Positions 53,441 to 62,448 of a stretch of DNA of 64,000 nucleotides are shown here, in pieces (position 1 is the first letter of the stretch; each line of letters begins with the position of its first letter). The notes below the pieces were generated by a model. That model was not told the origin of the DNA, ran no database searches, and saw only the letters and a list, made by a program, of their open reading frames with translations. Origin of the DNA: Desulfomicrobium sp. UBA5193 (GTDB lineage Bacteria > Desulfobacterota > Desulfovibrionia > Desulfovibrionales > Desulfomicrobiaceae); assembly GCA_002412965.1 (NCBI GenBank), contig DHWB01000011.1:186001-250000 (forward strand), given 5' to 3'. A program made the translations under genes and the position numbers.

Positions 53441-54826
53441 TTACGAGCGCGAATTCGCATTTTGCCACAATGACGTAATTATAGTGACTGGTGGCTTGAT
53501 GACTTGCATGAACCATTCATGGGCAGTTTCTTTACTCAATTGGAATGCCATAGGCAGCACGCATGCTGCCATTGCCAGTTCGGCAGCCAGCACGGCTACA
53601 CCGGAGCCTGACAGATTGGAGAAGGGCATTAAGATGGTTGCTATCAGCAGCATGCACCCATTTGCCCCCAGAAAAATAAGGGCCACTCGGCCATGTCTGT
53701 TGGTTGCATAAGGCACCATGAGGGCCGTGAACCACAGGCTGTTGGTTGCCGAGGCCAGCAGGAGAAATCCGAAGAGGGGAACATCCATGGTGATTTGGCT
53801 TCGTGTCCACAGGTCAAGCAGCGGTTCGCCGATGAACCAGAGAATTATGCAGGCAGGCAGGGCAGCCCAGATTGTGATCTGACTGGCTCGGGTGAATAGC
53901 TTGCGTACGAGGCCGTTGTTGCTGGCACCGAAGGCGAGGGCCATTTCCGGTTCGATGAGGTGGGCGATGACAGCAATGGGCTTCATGGCGCTGCGGCAGA
54001 GGGTGCGGATGCTGGAGAACGACGCGACCGCCACAGGACCCAGCACCAAGCCCACGACGAGGCGCATGCCTTGGGTGTTCAATGCCTCACCCAGCGGAAA
54101 CGCCATGGAGGCCAGAGAAGGACGCAGCAGTCGAGAGACTTGGGTCCTGGATGCATGCGTCCATCCAAAACGCAACCATGGCGCGACTTTCGGCAGATCG
54201 ATGAGGAAAATCACAAGTCCTGCCAGGCGTCCGATCAGAAAACCCGTCGCCGCTTCGACAGGCCCGCCGCCAAGAAAAATCGCAAGCGCCAGTCCGAGAA
54301 AATCGAACAGGTACATCACCGCGGTCAGCAAGGTGCCCCTTGCGTAGCGTCCCACGCAGGAATAGCCGCCATAGATGAGCCCGCATTGGAAGCCCACAAG
54401 GATGTGGGTGGTGAGCAACAGGATCACGGTGGGAAGTGTATCGCCCGGCATGCTCTTGAGCTTGAACCACTCGTCGAGCGGCAGCAAAACAGCGGCTACG
54501 GTCGCCAAGCCCATGATGGCGATGGACAGGATGAGCAGCAAGATCCACGTGCTTTGAAAAGCCGCCTTTGCTCCTTGCCGGTCCCCCGCTCCCATGCGCA
54601 TGGTCATTTCGCGCTGGGTGCAGCCGGTGAACCCGCCATCCGCCATGGCGAGGTAGGAGGGAATGGCTGCGACCATGAGCCATTCGCCGTAGTGCTGCGC
54701 ACCCCAGAACGTCAGAAACAGGGGCACTTCAGCCAAGCGAATGAAGAGGTTGACCGCCTGGCTGAAGCCGTGGGCGCCCAAACCACTGCGCAGACGCAGG
54801 ATGATGGATTTGCTGTCGGGACTCAT
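53441..54826 (-). CDS. Wzx-like flippase
   Basis: 461 residues with about 12 to 14 membrane helices of the MATE/PST exporter type. It would move undecaprenyl-linked repeat units to the periplasm. ATG 54826 overlaps the stop of the AsnB-GT gene by 4 nt. GC-rich, unlike the wzy and GT genes directly downstream, so the composition change falls near 53440. Confidence 0.82.
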   Translation of the reverse strand: MSPDSKSIILRLRSGLGAHGFSQAVNLFIRLAEVPLFLTFWGAQHYGEWLMVAAIPSYLAMADGGFTGCTQREMTMRMGAGDRQGAKAAFQSTWILLLILSIAIMGLATVAAVLLPLDEWFKLKSMPGDTLPTVILLLTTHILVGFQCGLIYGGYSCVGRYARGTLLTAVMYLFDFLGLALAIFLGGGPVEAATGFLIGRLAGLVIFLIDLPKVAPWLRFGWTHASRTQVSRLLRPSLASMAFPLGEALNTQGMRLVVGLVLGPVAVASFSSIRTLCRSAMKPIAVIAHLIEPEMALAFGASNNGLVRKLFTRASQITIWAALPACIILWFIGEPLLDLWTRSQITMDVPLFGFLLLASATNSLWFTALMVPYATNRHGRVALIFLGANGCMLLIATILMPFSNLSGSGVAVLAAELAMAACVLPMAFQLSKETAHEWFMQVIKPPVTIITSLWQNANSRS

Positions 54827-57816
54827 GCCTGTGTCGCCCTGTCCAAAATCTTCCAAGCCTTTTCCTTGAACCCGCACAGGGAAAATTCCATAAGCCCTTC
54901 CGGTTGGTTGCCCCTGCCTGCCTGCAGTGCGCTCCGAATGGCCTCACGAATTTCATCTGGCTTCGTCGGGTCCACGAGCAGGCCAAGACGGCCATCCGCC
55001 AACGCCTCGCGGGAACCGTCAAGTTCGCTGCCGATGACCGGCACACCGCAGGCCAAGGCTTCCAAGAAGACGATGCCGAAGCCTTCGCCTCGGCTGGGCA
55101 TGACAAAGACGTCGGCCAGACGGTAATGGTCCGCTTTTTCCGCTTCTTCCACATAGCCTGCAAAGATCACCTTGTCGGTGACGCCAAGGGCGCGGGCTTT
55201 TTCTTCCAGCCTTGGCCGATCGTCTCCTTCGCCAACCACCAGATAGACTATGCGGGAATTTTCGCGCGACAATTCGGGCAGGAGCTCAATCACCTCGTCG
55301 AAGCCTTTGCATCGTTCGCTGCTTGAGAGCCGTCCGACTGTGAGCAGGACATCTTGGTCACGCAGATTGTAGCGGTTCACGAGCAGTTCATTTTGCGATG
55401 CCGGATAAAACAGCGCCGGATCGTAGCAATTCGGCAGAATGTGAATATTTTCTTCGGGCACCCCGGACCAGGCGCTGAAACGTTTTCGGGTCGTGTCGCT
55501 GACGGCGATGACGCCGTCGACCTTGCGCAGCAGACGGTTGACCAGGGCGCTCTTGCTGGGCTGCCACGCATCGGTGCCATGGATGACGCACCAGAGGGAC
55601 GCGTGCTTGGCGCGAGCCGCCAGCCAGGCCAGCGGCAGGAGATTGACATGGCCGCAGAGGACCACATCCGCCTTTGCGCTGCCCCGCAAGACACCCAAGA
55701 TTGCTCGCGCGTAGCGGATTTTACCTCCCAGTCCCGCAGTGATCCAACGCAGCTTGTTCGGCAGCGCCTCCGGCGTGTTTTGCAGGAGACGAGGCACGGC
55801 AATGATCTCCTGCACCGTAGGAGCGGCGCACAATGCCCACAGGAGGTCACGATTGAACTTGGCGATGCCGCCGCGACCGCCGTACGCATCCGACATGAGA
55901 GCGAGTACGGTCTTTCCTTTGGCGGTCGCCGGTTCCGAGTTTGGCGGCATCGCTGGAAACTTTTCGCCCTGCGGCTCGTTTTCGCAGGAATGCCCTTGCT
56001 TCTGGTCTGACTTGATGACGTATCCGGCCCATCCTCTGAGCCCGCGCTGTCCTGTGATTTTGGCGTGTGCCGTCATCCAGTCACGGACCGGGATGGAGAA
56101 GCCGGTCTTGGGGCGGCGTGTGATCTCATCAGGCAGAAATCTTTTCGGAAGGTCGGCCAGATCACGCTTGGCGTGCGGGATTTCATTGACCAGATACGGC
56201 GCAAGCGCGCGAAACAGGCTGATGTCCACCATCGGCACTCGAATTTCCAGCGAATGAGCCATGCCCGCCCAATCGGAATCCCGCAGCAGCATGTTGCGCA
56301 TGTAGCAGCCCATCTCCATGGTCATGACCTTGGCGTGGGGAGATTTCACGCGTGAGGTCCATTCGTCCAGGCGCAGCACGGGTTGCAGGGTGGACCAGCC
56401 TTCGCGCACGAATTCGCCGTCCATGAATCGGGGCAGTTCCCAAGGCATGAACAGTCCGCGCCGCAGCAGATAGGCCCCGCCGTAGCTGCCGCCGTACTCG
56501 AAAAGTCCGGCGTATTTGGGCGAGGTGAAATGCCTCAGAAGCGGGGCGGAGATGAAGCGCAGCGCCATGCCGAGACCGGGAATCAGGGCAAGGGGGCGGA
56601 TGCGGGATACGAGCTTTGGTATCTGCCGGAAGCTTGGATAGCCCCCGAGCAGTTCATCGCCGCCCAGGCCCGAGAGCACCACCTTCAACCCGGCGCGTCT
56701 GGCCTCGCGAGCGACGAACCAGGTGTTGACGCCATCGATGCTTGGCTGGTCCATGGCGCTCAGGATGGCGGAGAGATTCGCGGCAAAGTCTTCCTGGGTG
56801 ATGCGGCCCACATGGTGGGCGCAACCGTAACGCTTCGCGAGCATGCGCGCCAAGGGCACTTCGTCGGCCGGCGTGTTTTCATATTCTAAGAAGCCGAGGG
56901 TGATGGCTTGGAGGGGCACTCTTCCCAAGTCCTCCCCCTTCAGGCTAGCGGGGGCCATGACCTCGGTGGCTATTGCGGTCAGCGTAGACGAGTCTAGTCC
57001 GGAGGAAAGGAAGACCCCCACGGGCACATCCGCGATGAGATGGTGGCGGACGGAGTCGTAAAGCGCATCCTTGAGTGTCTCTGTAAACGGTTGCCGGATG
57101 CGTGTTGCAGTGGCCTCTTCCAGTTCGTCCGTGATGTTAAAATACCTGTGCGGAGTCCTGGGGCCGCACGAGTCCACCCAGAGGGTGTGCCCGGCGGGCA
57201 GAGCGAAGAGGTTGCGGTAAAGGGTGTACGGCTCGGGCACGCAGCCCATCAGATGGAAGCCGACATGCCCTGCCGGTTCGGGCCTCATTTGGATGCCGCC
57301 GCCCGCCAGCATGGCCTTGACCTGAGAGGCGGCTCGGAAAGTCTTGCCGTCATCATGGTAGTAGAGCGGCTTGATCCCGAAATGGTCACGGGCGAGAAAC
57401 AGGCCCCGGCGATCTTCATCCACAATGACAAAGGCGAACATGCCCCGCAGGTGGTGGACCATTTTTTGTCCGTATTCGCGCCAGGCATGGAGCAGGACTT
57501 CGGTATCCGAGTCGGAGCGGAACAGATGCCCTTTCGCTTTGAGTTGATCGCGTAATTTTCGGTAGTTGTAGATTTCGCCGTTGAAGACGATGCGCAGCCT
57601 GCCGTCTGGCGTGGACATGGGTTGGTCGCCGGCATGCGAGAGGTCGATGATGGACAGACGGCGATGTGCGAGTCCGATGTTGGTCTGCTGCGACACCCAC
57701 AGGCCAGCCCCATCAGGTCCGCGCTTTTCCATGGCATCACGCATGCGCAGCAACTCGTCTCGATCAATCGGCGGGCTTGGCTGGAGGTACGCGTAGATTG
57801 CTGCTATGCCGCACAT
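54823..57816 (-). CDS. asparagine synthetase (AsnB-type) fused to a GT4 glycosyltransferase
   Basis: 997 residues in one uninterrupted frame from ATG 57816, leaving Cys2 as the glutaminase nucleophile (MCGIAAIYAYL). Residues 1 to about 590 are AsnB: RRLSIIDLSHAGDQP, FNGEIYNYR, LSSGLDSSTLTAI (ATP-PP loop) and LSGLGGDELLGGYPSF. A Gln/Pro/Glu-rich linker leads to residues about 634-997, a GT4 enzyme: LMSDAYGGRGGIAKFNRDLL, LPNCYDPALF, LLTVGRLSSSERCKG, PSRGEGFGIVFLEALACGVP. The AsnB C-terminal helices look shortened at the joint. AsnB-type proteins in such clusters probably amidate a sugar acid; fusion to a GT would couple amidation and transfer. The open extension to 57879 was rejected because it hides Cys2. 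Confidence 0.9.
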   Translation of the reverse strand: MCGIAAIYAYLQPSPPIDRDELLRMRDAMEKRGPDGAGLWVSQQTNIGLAHRRLSIIDLSHAGDQPMSTPDGRLRIVFNGEIYNYRKLRDQLKAKGHLFRSDSDTEVLLHAWREYGQKMVHHLRGMFAFVIVDEDRRGLFLARDHFGIKPLYYHDDGKTFRAASQVKAMLAGGGIQMRPEPAGHVGFHLMGCVPEPYTLYRNLFALPAGHTLWVDSCGPRTPHRYFNITDELEEATATRIRQPFTETLKDALYDSVRHHLIADVPVGVFLSSGLDSSTLTAIATEVMAPASLKGEDLGRVPLQAITLGFLEYENTPADEVPLARMLAKRYGCAHHVGRITQEDFAANLSAILSAMDQPSIDGVNTWFVAREARRAGLKVVLSGLGGDELLGGYPSFRQIPKLVSRIRPLALIPGLGMALRFISAPLLRHFTSPKYAGLFEYGGSYGGAYLLRRGLFMPWELPRFMDGEFVREGWSTLQPVLRLDEWTSRVKSPHAKVMTMEMGCYMRNMLLRDSDWAGMAHSLEIRVPMVDISLFRALAPYLVNEIPHAKRDLADLPKRFLPDEITRRPKTGFSIPVRDWMTAHAKITGQRGLRGWAGYVIKSDQKQGHSCENEPQGEKFPAMPPNSEPATAKGKTVLALMSDAYGGRGGIAKFNRDLLWALCAAPTVQEIIAVPRLLQNTPEALPNKLRWITAGLGGKIRYARAILGVLRGSAKADVVLCGHVNLLPLAWLAARAKHASLWCVIHGTDAWQPSKSALVNRLLRKVDGVIAVSDTTRKRFSAWSGVPEENIHILPNCYDPALFYPASQNELLVNRYNLRDQDVLLTVGRLSSSERCKGFDEVIELLPELSRENSRIVYLVVGEGDDRPRLEEKARALGVTDKVIFAGYVEEAEKADHYRLADVFVMPSRGEGFGIVFLEALACGVPVIGSELDGSREALADGRLGLLVDPTKPDEIREAIRSALQAGRGNQPEGLMEFSLCGFKEKAWKILDRATQA

Positions 57817-58074
57817 GTTTTTTTCAAAATGAATTTCCAAAAAGTGTTTGAGGCCTGGTGAGGTGGACCGCGAGGACATTACTGCGCAATGCTGTTCAAT
57901 CTATATTGAGCAAGGGGCTTTAGCTGCCTATTGAAAAATCAAAAATTCGCAGGCCGTTCAAAAATGGTGAGCTGCAAGGAAGCGGGAAAATCCAGGACGC
58001 GCAGTGTATTGCGCATACATAAGCGGTCTGTATTTTTTCGCTGACGCAGCAGATCGCTGTTTTGGGGCGGCCTG

Positions 58075-59457
58075 CTAGTACGCATTTTCATGCATGAATC
58101 CCCGCCAAATGGTCAGCCACAGTATTTTGATGTCGAGCGTGAGAGACCAGTTTTCGATATAGAAGAGGTCGTGCTGAACTCGATTCTGCATTTTTCCCAC
58201 AGTGTCCGTTTCGCCGCGCCAGCCGTTGACCTGGGCCCATCCCGTGATGCCCGGCTTGATTTTGAGACGCCACATGTACCCGGGCAAAACCGTTCGGAAT
58301 TGTTCATCATGGGCCACGGCATGAGGTCTTGGACCGACCAGGCTCATGGTGCCTTCCAGGACGTTGAAAAGCTGCGGCAGTTCATCCAGTGAGGTGCGGC
58401 GGAGCAGGGCGCCCAGTCGTGTGACTCGGTGGTCGTTCTGTGTTGCCTGCTGGAAATTGTGTCCATCCTCGGTCACGGACATGGTCCGGAATTTCCAGAC
58501 CTTGATCTGTTCTCCGCCCAGGCCATAACGCCATTGCCGGAAAAACACGGGACCTCGCGAATCAAGCTTGATGCAAAGGGCGATGCAGAGCATGAGCGGA
58601 CTTGCGAACAGCAGAGCAACGAGGCCAAAAAGCAGGTCTTCGGTTCGTTTGAGGAACTCCTTGCGGGTCGACCGGGAGGAGGCGGACAGGGCGATGATGG
58701 GCGTGTTGCCGACCTGGAAGGCGTTCAAGTTCGCGAGTTGAAAGGTGAAGATGTCGGGAATTATGTAAAGATTGGCCGGGCTGTTCAGAAACTGATTCAG
58801 GATATGGTGCAGGCGCTTTTCGGCATGCATGGGCAGGGCAATGAAGACCATGGGAATACGGTGCTGGTTGACATATTGCAAAGCCCGGTCGCAGTGGTCG
58901 AGAACCGGGACGCCTTGACACGTGCCGCCGATTTTTGCCGGATCGTCGTCAAAGGCGGCTGTGGGCATGAGCCCCAGTTCGGGATAGGTGTTTACGGTCT
59001 GGACCCACTGCTGAGCCAGATTTCCAGCGCCGATAAGCACGGCCTGCCGCTGATTCTTGCCCTGGCGGCGATAGATGCAGAGCAGTTTGCGGATGCCCCA
59101 GCGGGAAGCAAGGAGCATGGTCGCGCCAATCACGGCCCAGAGGCCGATCTGCAGCCTTGAGAAGATGGCTGTGTATTTGACCACCCAGGACATGAGCACC
59201 AGACACAGGAAGGTCAGAGTCCAGGCGCCAAGAACGCGGCGAGCCTCGATGATGAAGGGCCGCAGGCGCAATTCTCCGTAGGCGCCGGTCAACTCCGCAG
59301 CGAAGGAGTATATGATGGCCCCCACCAGTGCGCTGATTGCCAGGCTCGAAGGATCTCCCGTCGGATGGAGCACGTGAGCCAGGAGCATGGCTCCGACAAT
59401 CGCCGCAAGTTCTGCAACTCGTGTCGTAGTGGAAATTTTTGATGAAAGATCTGCCAT
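58075..59457 (-). CDS. undecaprenyl-phosphate sugar-1-phosphate transferase (WbaP/WcaJ type)
   Basis: 460 residues from ATG 59457 (CGGAG at good spacing; ATG 59487 is an alternative). Four N-terminal helices, a Rossmann-like CoA-binding-like domain (AVLIGAGNLAQQWVQTV), a fifth helix and the catalytic domain with VWKFRTMSV, SLDELPQLFNVLEGTMSLVG and PGITGWAQVNGWRGETD. It starts the repeat unit on the lipid carrier. The 258 nt between its end and the asnB fusion start hold no gene I can support. Confidence 0.93.
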   Translation of the reverse strand: MADLSSKISTTTRVAELAAIVGAMLLAHVLHPTGDPSSLAISALVGAIIYSFAAELTGAYGELRLRPFIIEARRVLGAWTLTFLCLVLMSWVVKYTAIFSRLQIGLWAVIGATMLLASRWGIRKLLCIYRRQGKNQRQAVLIGAGNLAQQWVQTVNTYPELGLMPTAAFDDDPAKIGGTCQGVPVLDHCDRALQYVNQHRIPMVFIALPMHAEKRLHHILNQFLNSPANLYIIPDIFTFQLANLNAFQVGNTPIIALSASSRSTRKEFLKRTEDLLFGLVALLFASPLMLCIALCIKLDSRGPVFFRQWRYGLGGEQIKVWKFRTMSVTEDGHNFQQATQNDHRVTRLGALLRRTSLDELPQLFNVLEGTMSLVGPRPHAVAHDEQFRTVLPGYMWRLKIKPGITGWAQVNGWRGETDTVGKMQNRVQHDLFYIENWSLTLDIKILWLTIWRGFMHENAY

Positions 59458-59617
59458 GTCCAACTCCGACAATGGATTTTCAAGCATACATGAGTATGAA
59501 GGATGAACATTCTGGCGTCTTGCGCTGTGGATGTTCGTTGATTACGATGAACGCGCTCTCCACTTTGAACAATTCTATGATTCAGACGTTTTACAATGCG
59601 CTGATGGAGCAGAGACC

Positions 59618-60397
59618 ATGATTGATATCCATTGCCACCTGCTCCCCGGACTGGACGACGGACCCGGCTCCATGAACGAGTCGCTGGCCATGGCTCGCAT
59701 GGCCGTGGCCGACGGGATACGGGGGGCAATCTGCACGCCTCATTGGCATCCGATGATCTGGCCTAACCAGAGGGACGATATTGCCGAAGCGGTGCATGCG
59801 CTTCGCTCGCGGCTACAGGCCGAAGCCATTCCGTTTGAGATCTGGGCCGGAAGCGAACTCAGCCTGGACGCGGATCTGGAAGCCGGACTCGCAGACGGGC
59901 GTCTGGCAACCTTGAACGGCGGCTCATGGGTGTTGCTTGAGCTGCCCGGCACGTTTTTGCCTCAAGGAATCGAGGACTATCTGTGGAGGTTTCGCCAGTC
60001 GGGTCATGAGCTTGTTCTGGCCCACCCCGAACGCTATTCCTACATTTTACGCGATCCCGCGCGGTTGCATGCCTGGGTCGAAATGGGAGTGGCAGTCCAG
60101 ATCACCGCGGCAAGCCTGCTTGGGCGGCTTGGGCCGGAAATCGCCACCCTTTGCCGCGTTTTGCTCGAACACCGTCTGGTTCATTTCCTGGCCACCGACA
60201 GCCATGGGATCAACTCCCGCCGCCCCCTGCTGCAAGAGGCCTTCGAAGCCGCAGTCGAAATTGTGGGCAGCCATGACGCGATGCGGCTGGTTGATATGCA
60301 TCCGCAGGCAGTCATCACGAATGAATCATTGTCTCTGGAAGACTATGCACCCCTGTCTCTTCCAAATACAAAGCGGTCCTGGTTCAAATTCTGGTGA
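59618..60397 (+). CDS. CpsB/YwqE-type tyrosine-protein phosphatase (PHP fold)
   Basis: 259 residues from ATG 59618. MIDIHCHLLPGLDDGP holds the HxH metal site; CTPHWHP, AGSELSLD, LAHPERYSYI and FLATDSHGINSR give the remaining ligands of the PHP fold. These phosphatases act on Wzc-type kinases to control chain length, but no Wzc gene is in the window. It is the only plus-strand gene in the polysaccharide locus. Confidence 0.9.
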   Translation: MIDIHCHLLPGLDDGPGSMNESLAMARMAVADGIRGAICTPHWHPMIWPNQRDDIAEAVHALRSRLQAEAIPFEIWAGSELSLDADLEAGLADGRLATLNGGSWVLLELPGTFLPQGIEDYLWRFRQSGHELVLAHPERYSYILRDPARLHAWVEMGVAVQITAASLLGRLGPEIATLCRVLLEHRLVHFLATDSHGINSRRPLLQEAFEAAVEIVGSHDAMRLVDMHPQAVITNESLSLEDYAPLSLPNTKRSWFKFW

Positions 60398-60444
60398 CGG
60401 AGCCGCCCAGCGAGGGAGAGCGTTCAGCACTCTCCACGAAGGCA

Positions 60445-60470
60445 TAAAAAAACGGTGAACTGAATCACCG
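60445..60470 (-). terminator. terminator after the FecR-like pair
   Basis: On the minus strand a 6-bp CGGTGA/TCACCG stem with a six-nt loop is followed by seven U. It lies 27 nt past the stop of the downstream paralogue. Confidence 0.8.
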
Positions 60471-60496
60471 CTCTTAAGATTGCAATGCGAGCCGGA

Positions 60497-61324
60497 TCAG
60501 TGAGGGGTCACTTCCTTGGTGTCACCTCCGCCCCCGCCTCCACCTCCGCTACCAAGAGCCAATGCGCCAGCGGTCAGCGCTGACACACTGATAAAACCGA
60601 TGATCAGGTCCGATCCTATTGCTGCGGATCCAGTTCCGGTTGCCTCTGGGGCAGGAGTTTTCGGATTGTCTTCATCAAATGGAAAAGGGACTCTGGCCAA
60701 AACAATGGCGTTGCCGGCGTGGATCAACTTCTGGCCGTCCTGAGACATAAGCTCCAGGGATCCCTCGCTCATTGTCAGAACGGCTTTTTCCTTGGTGACG
60801 TGGAGATTGCCTCGGACCAAGGCGTCTGAACTTGCCGGGATCAGGTAGGGTTTGGCGCTTGTGGAGTCGAAAGGGGTCTTGAATTCGATGGGCTTGGTGT
60901 CGGCACGCAAGGCAAAATCCACATTGCCTTCCTGGACCATGATTGAAAAATGAGAGAGCTCTTCGGAAACCGCGAAAACAGTCTTGTCTGCACAAATCAG
61001 TTGCAGGCCCTCCGCCTCGACGTAGCCTTGATCGGTAGACGCCATCAGCATTCCGGCGGGAACAGGAATCTCCTTGTCCATGACAATTCTACTCTCCAGA
61101 AGTTTCACCGAGCCAAGCGGGATAAGTCTGGGAGATGAAAATGCGCTGTTGGACGAGGCCGTTCTGGTGGGCGTTTGAATTTCCTGACTCACTCGAATGC
61201 TGCGTTCCATGATCTTCATCGAGCCGGGGGGAACGGACTTGGGCGCAGGGCGGTCGGCAGCCAGGAGGCATTGAGCGATCAGCATGGCCAAAGTCAGGGC
61301 GGCGAGAGTTTTCCGGTTCAGCAT
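60497..61324 (-). CDS. FecR-like exported protein with poly-Gly C-terminus, copy A
   Basis: 275 residues. Signal peptide (TLAALTLAMLIAQCLLAA), then a short segment (VPPGSMKIMERSIRVSQEIQ) that repeats the next one (IPLGSVKLLESRIVMDKEIP), an internal duplication. A FecR-like beta region follows (VQEGNVDFALRADTKPIEF, SEGSLELMSQDGQKLIHAGN). The C-terminus is a hydrophobic helix, eight Gly, and DTKEVTPH. Copy B next door shares the core and the last eight residues exactly. Function unknown; location beside wza suggests cell-envelope work. The helix-polyGly-tag ending may act in sorting. Confidence 0.78.
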   Translation of the reverse strand: MLNRKTLAALTLAMLIAQCLLAADRPAPKSVPPGSMKIMERSIRVSQEIQTPTRTASSNSAFSSPRLIPLGSVKLLESRIVMDKEIPVPAGMLMASTDQGYVEAEGLQLICADKTVFAVSEELSHFSIMVQEGNVDFALRADTKPIEFKTPFDSTSAKPYLIPASSDALVRGNLHVTKEKAVLTMSEGSLELMSQDGQKLIHAGNAIVLARVPFPFDEDNPKTPAPEATGTGSAAIGSDLIIGFISVSALTAGALALGSGGGGGGGGDTKEVTPH

Positions 61325-61435
61325 GTGACCTTCCTTTGTTCCGTGCGAGAAATTGAGCTGGGAAAAAAGTGCGCCAATTACGTTGCAAAGCAGTTGAAGT
61401 TCACGCCGAGCGCCAAATCCCTCGCCAGAGATGGA

Positions 61436-62155
61436 TTAGTGAGGGGTGACCTCTTTGGTGTCACCGTCTCCACCGCCGCCGCCTCCCCCTCCGCCGCCAC
61501 CGGCAAGGGCCGCGATCGTGGCGCCCAAGATGCCTACGGTCGCGGCGCCTACGGCGATTCCTGTCCAGTCGTCACCAGCTGTTGAGGCATCTGCGTTGGT
61601 GGCGAATGCCGATATTTTGTCTTTTGGGGGCGAATATTGAGCCAGGATAATGGCGTTGCCGGCGTGGATCAGTTTTTGTCCATCTGTGGATACGAGTTTC
61701 AGCGAACCTTTGGTCATGGTCAGAATAGCTCTTTCCGTGGTGACCTGTAGGGAGCCTCGGAAAACCTCGTCGGAACTGGCCGGGATGAGATAGGGCTTGG
61801 CGCCTTCAGGGTCATGAAAAGGAGTCTTGAATACCAAGGGCTTGGCGCCTGAGTGCAACGAAAAATCCACATTGCCTTCGAGGACCATGACGGAAAAGCG
61901 CGTGTTCTCTTCATGGAGCGCGAAAACCGTTTTGTCGGCGCCAACGAGCTGCAAGCCGCTGGCTTCTATGAAGCACTGCCCTGTACACGCCATGAGCATG
62001 CCTGCTGGTGCGGGAATTTCCTTGTCGACGACGATGCCGCTCTCCAGCAACGTCACTGAACCTTTGGGGATCAGTCTGGGAGCTGACTGGGTTCCTGCCG
62101 AAAGAGGCTCGACAATCAGCATGATCATTACCAGGGACGCGAAAAATTTCCGCAT
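61436..62155 (-). CDS. FecR-like exported protein with poly-Gly C-terminus, copy B
   Basis: 239 residues. Signal peptide (FFASLVMIMLIVEPLSAG), one copy of the IPKGSVTLLESGIVVDKEIP segment, FecR-like core (LEGNVDFSLHSGAKPLVF, TKGSLKLVSTDGQKLIHAGN), a hydrophobic helix (IAVGAATVGILGATIAALAG), about eleven Gly, and the same DTKEVTPH end as copy A. Two Cys (ACTGQCF) are specific to this copy. It precedes copy A by 111 nt in a tandem duplication downstream of wza. Confidence 0.78.
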   Translation of the reverse strand: MRKFFASLVMIMLIVEPLSAGTQSAPRLIPKGSVTLLESGIVVDKEIPAPAGMLMACTGQCFIEASGLQLVGADKTVFALHEENTRFSVMVLEGNVDFSLHSGAKPLVFKTPFHDPEGAKPYLIPASSDEVFRGSLQVTTERAILTMTKGSLKLVSTDGQKLIHAGNAIILAQYSPPKDKISAFATNADASTAGDDWTGIAVGAATVGILGATIAALAGGGGGGGGGGGDGDTKEVTPH

Positions 62156-62448
62156 AAGCTGTAACCTATAGTTATTATTATGTAACAGTTAATTGTGAAC
62201 ACGGTTGAGTGTGAATTGTCACGCTCATTGGGGTGCCGCTTTCCCACGCTTGGGGTTAGGGGGAAGAGCGCTTTTCAGAGCAGCAAAAATCAATTTATCC
62301 ATTAAAAGTCAATACTTAAAATATGTGCGTATGCTGGCATAAAGCTACGTATAATTCTGTATGTACCGCTTGGAGCCGCCTGTATGAACATTGAAAGTCT
62401 TTGAGTGGCCAAAGGCGCTGTTCCCCGGCTGCTCTGCAATTGAGCTGG
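62156..62448. other. AT-rich intergenic stretch between wza and FecR-like copy B
   Basis: 293 nt without a supportable gene. It would carry the promoter of the FecR-like pair or the wza 3' end. No clear terminator was found. Confidence 0.5.

Noticed and set aside
61470..61510. CRISPR-like or satellite repeat
   Set aside because: The GCC-rich triplets are the coding sequence of the poly-Gly tails of the FecR-like proteins.
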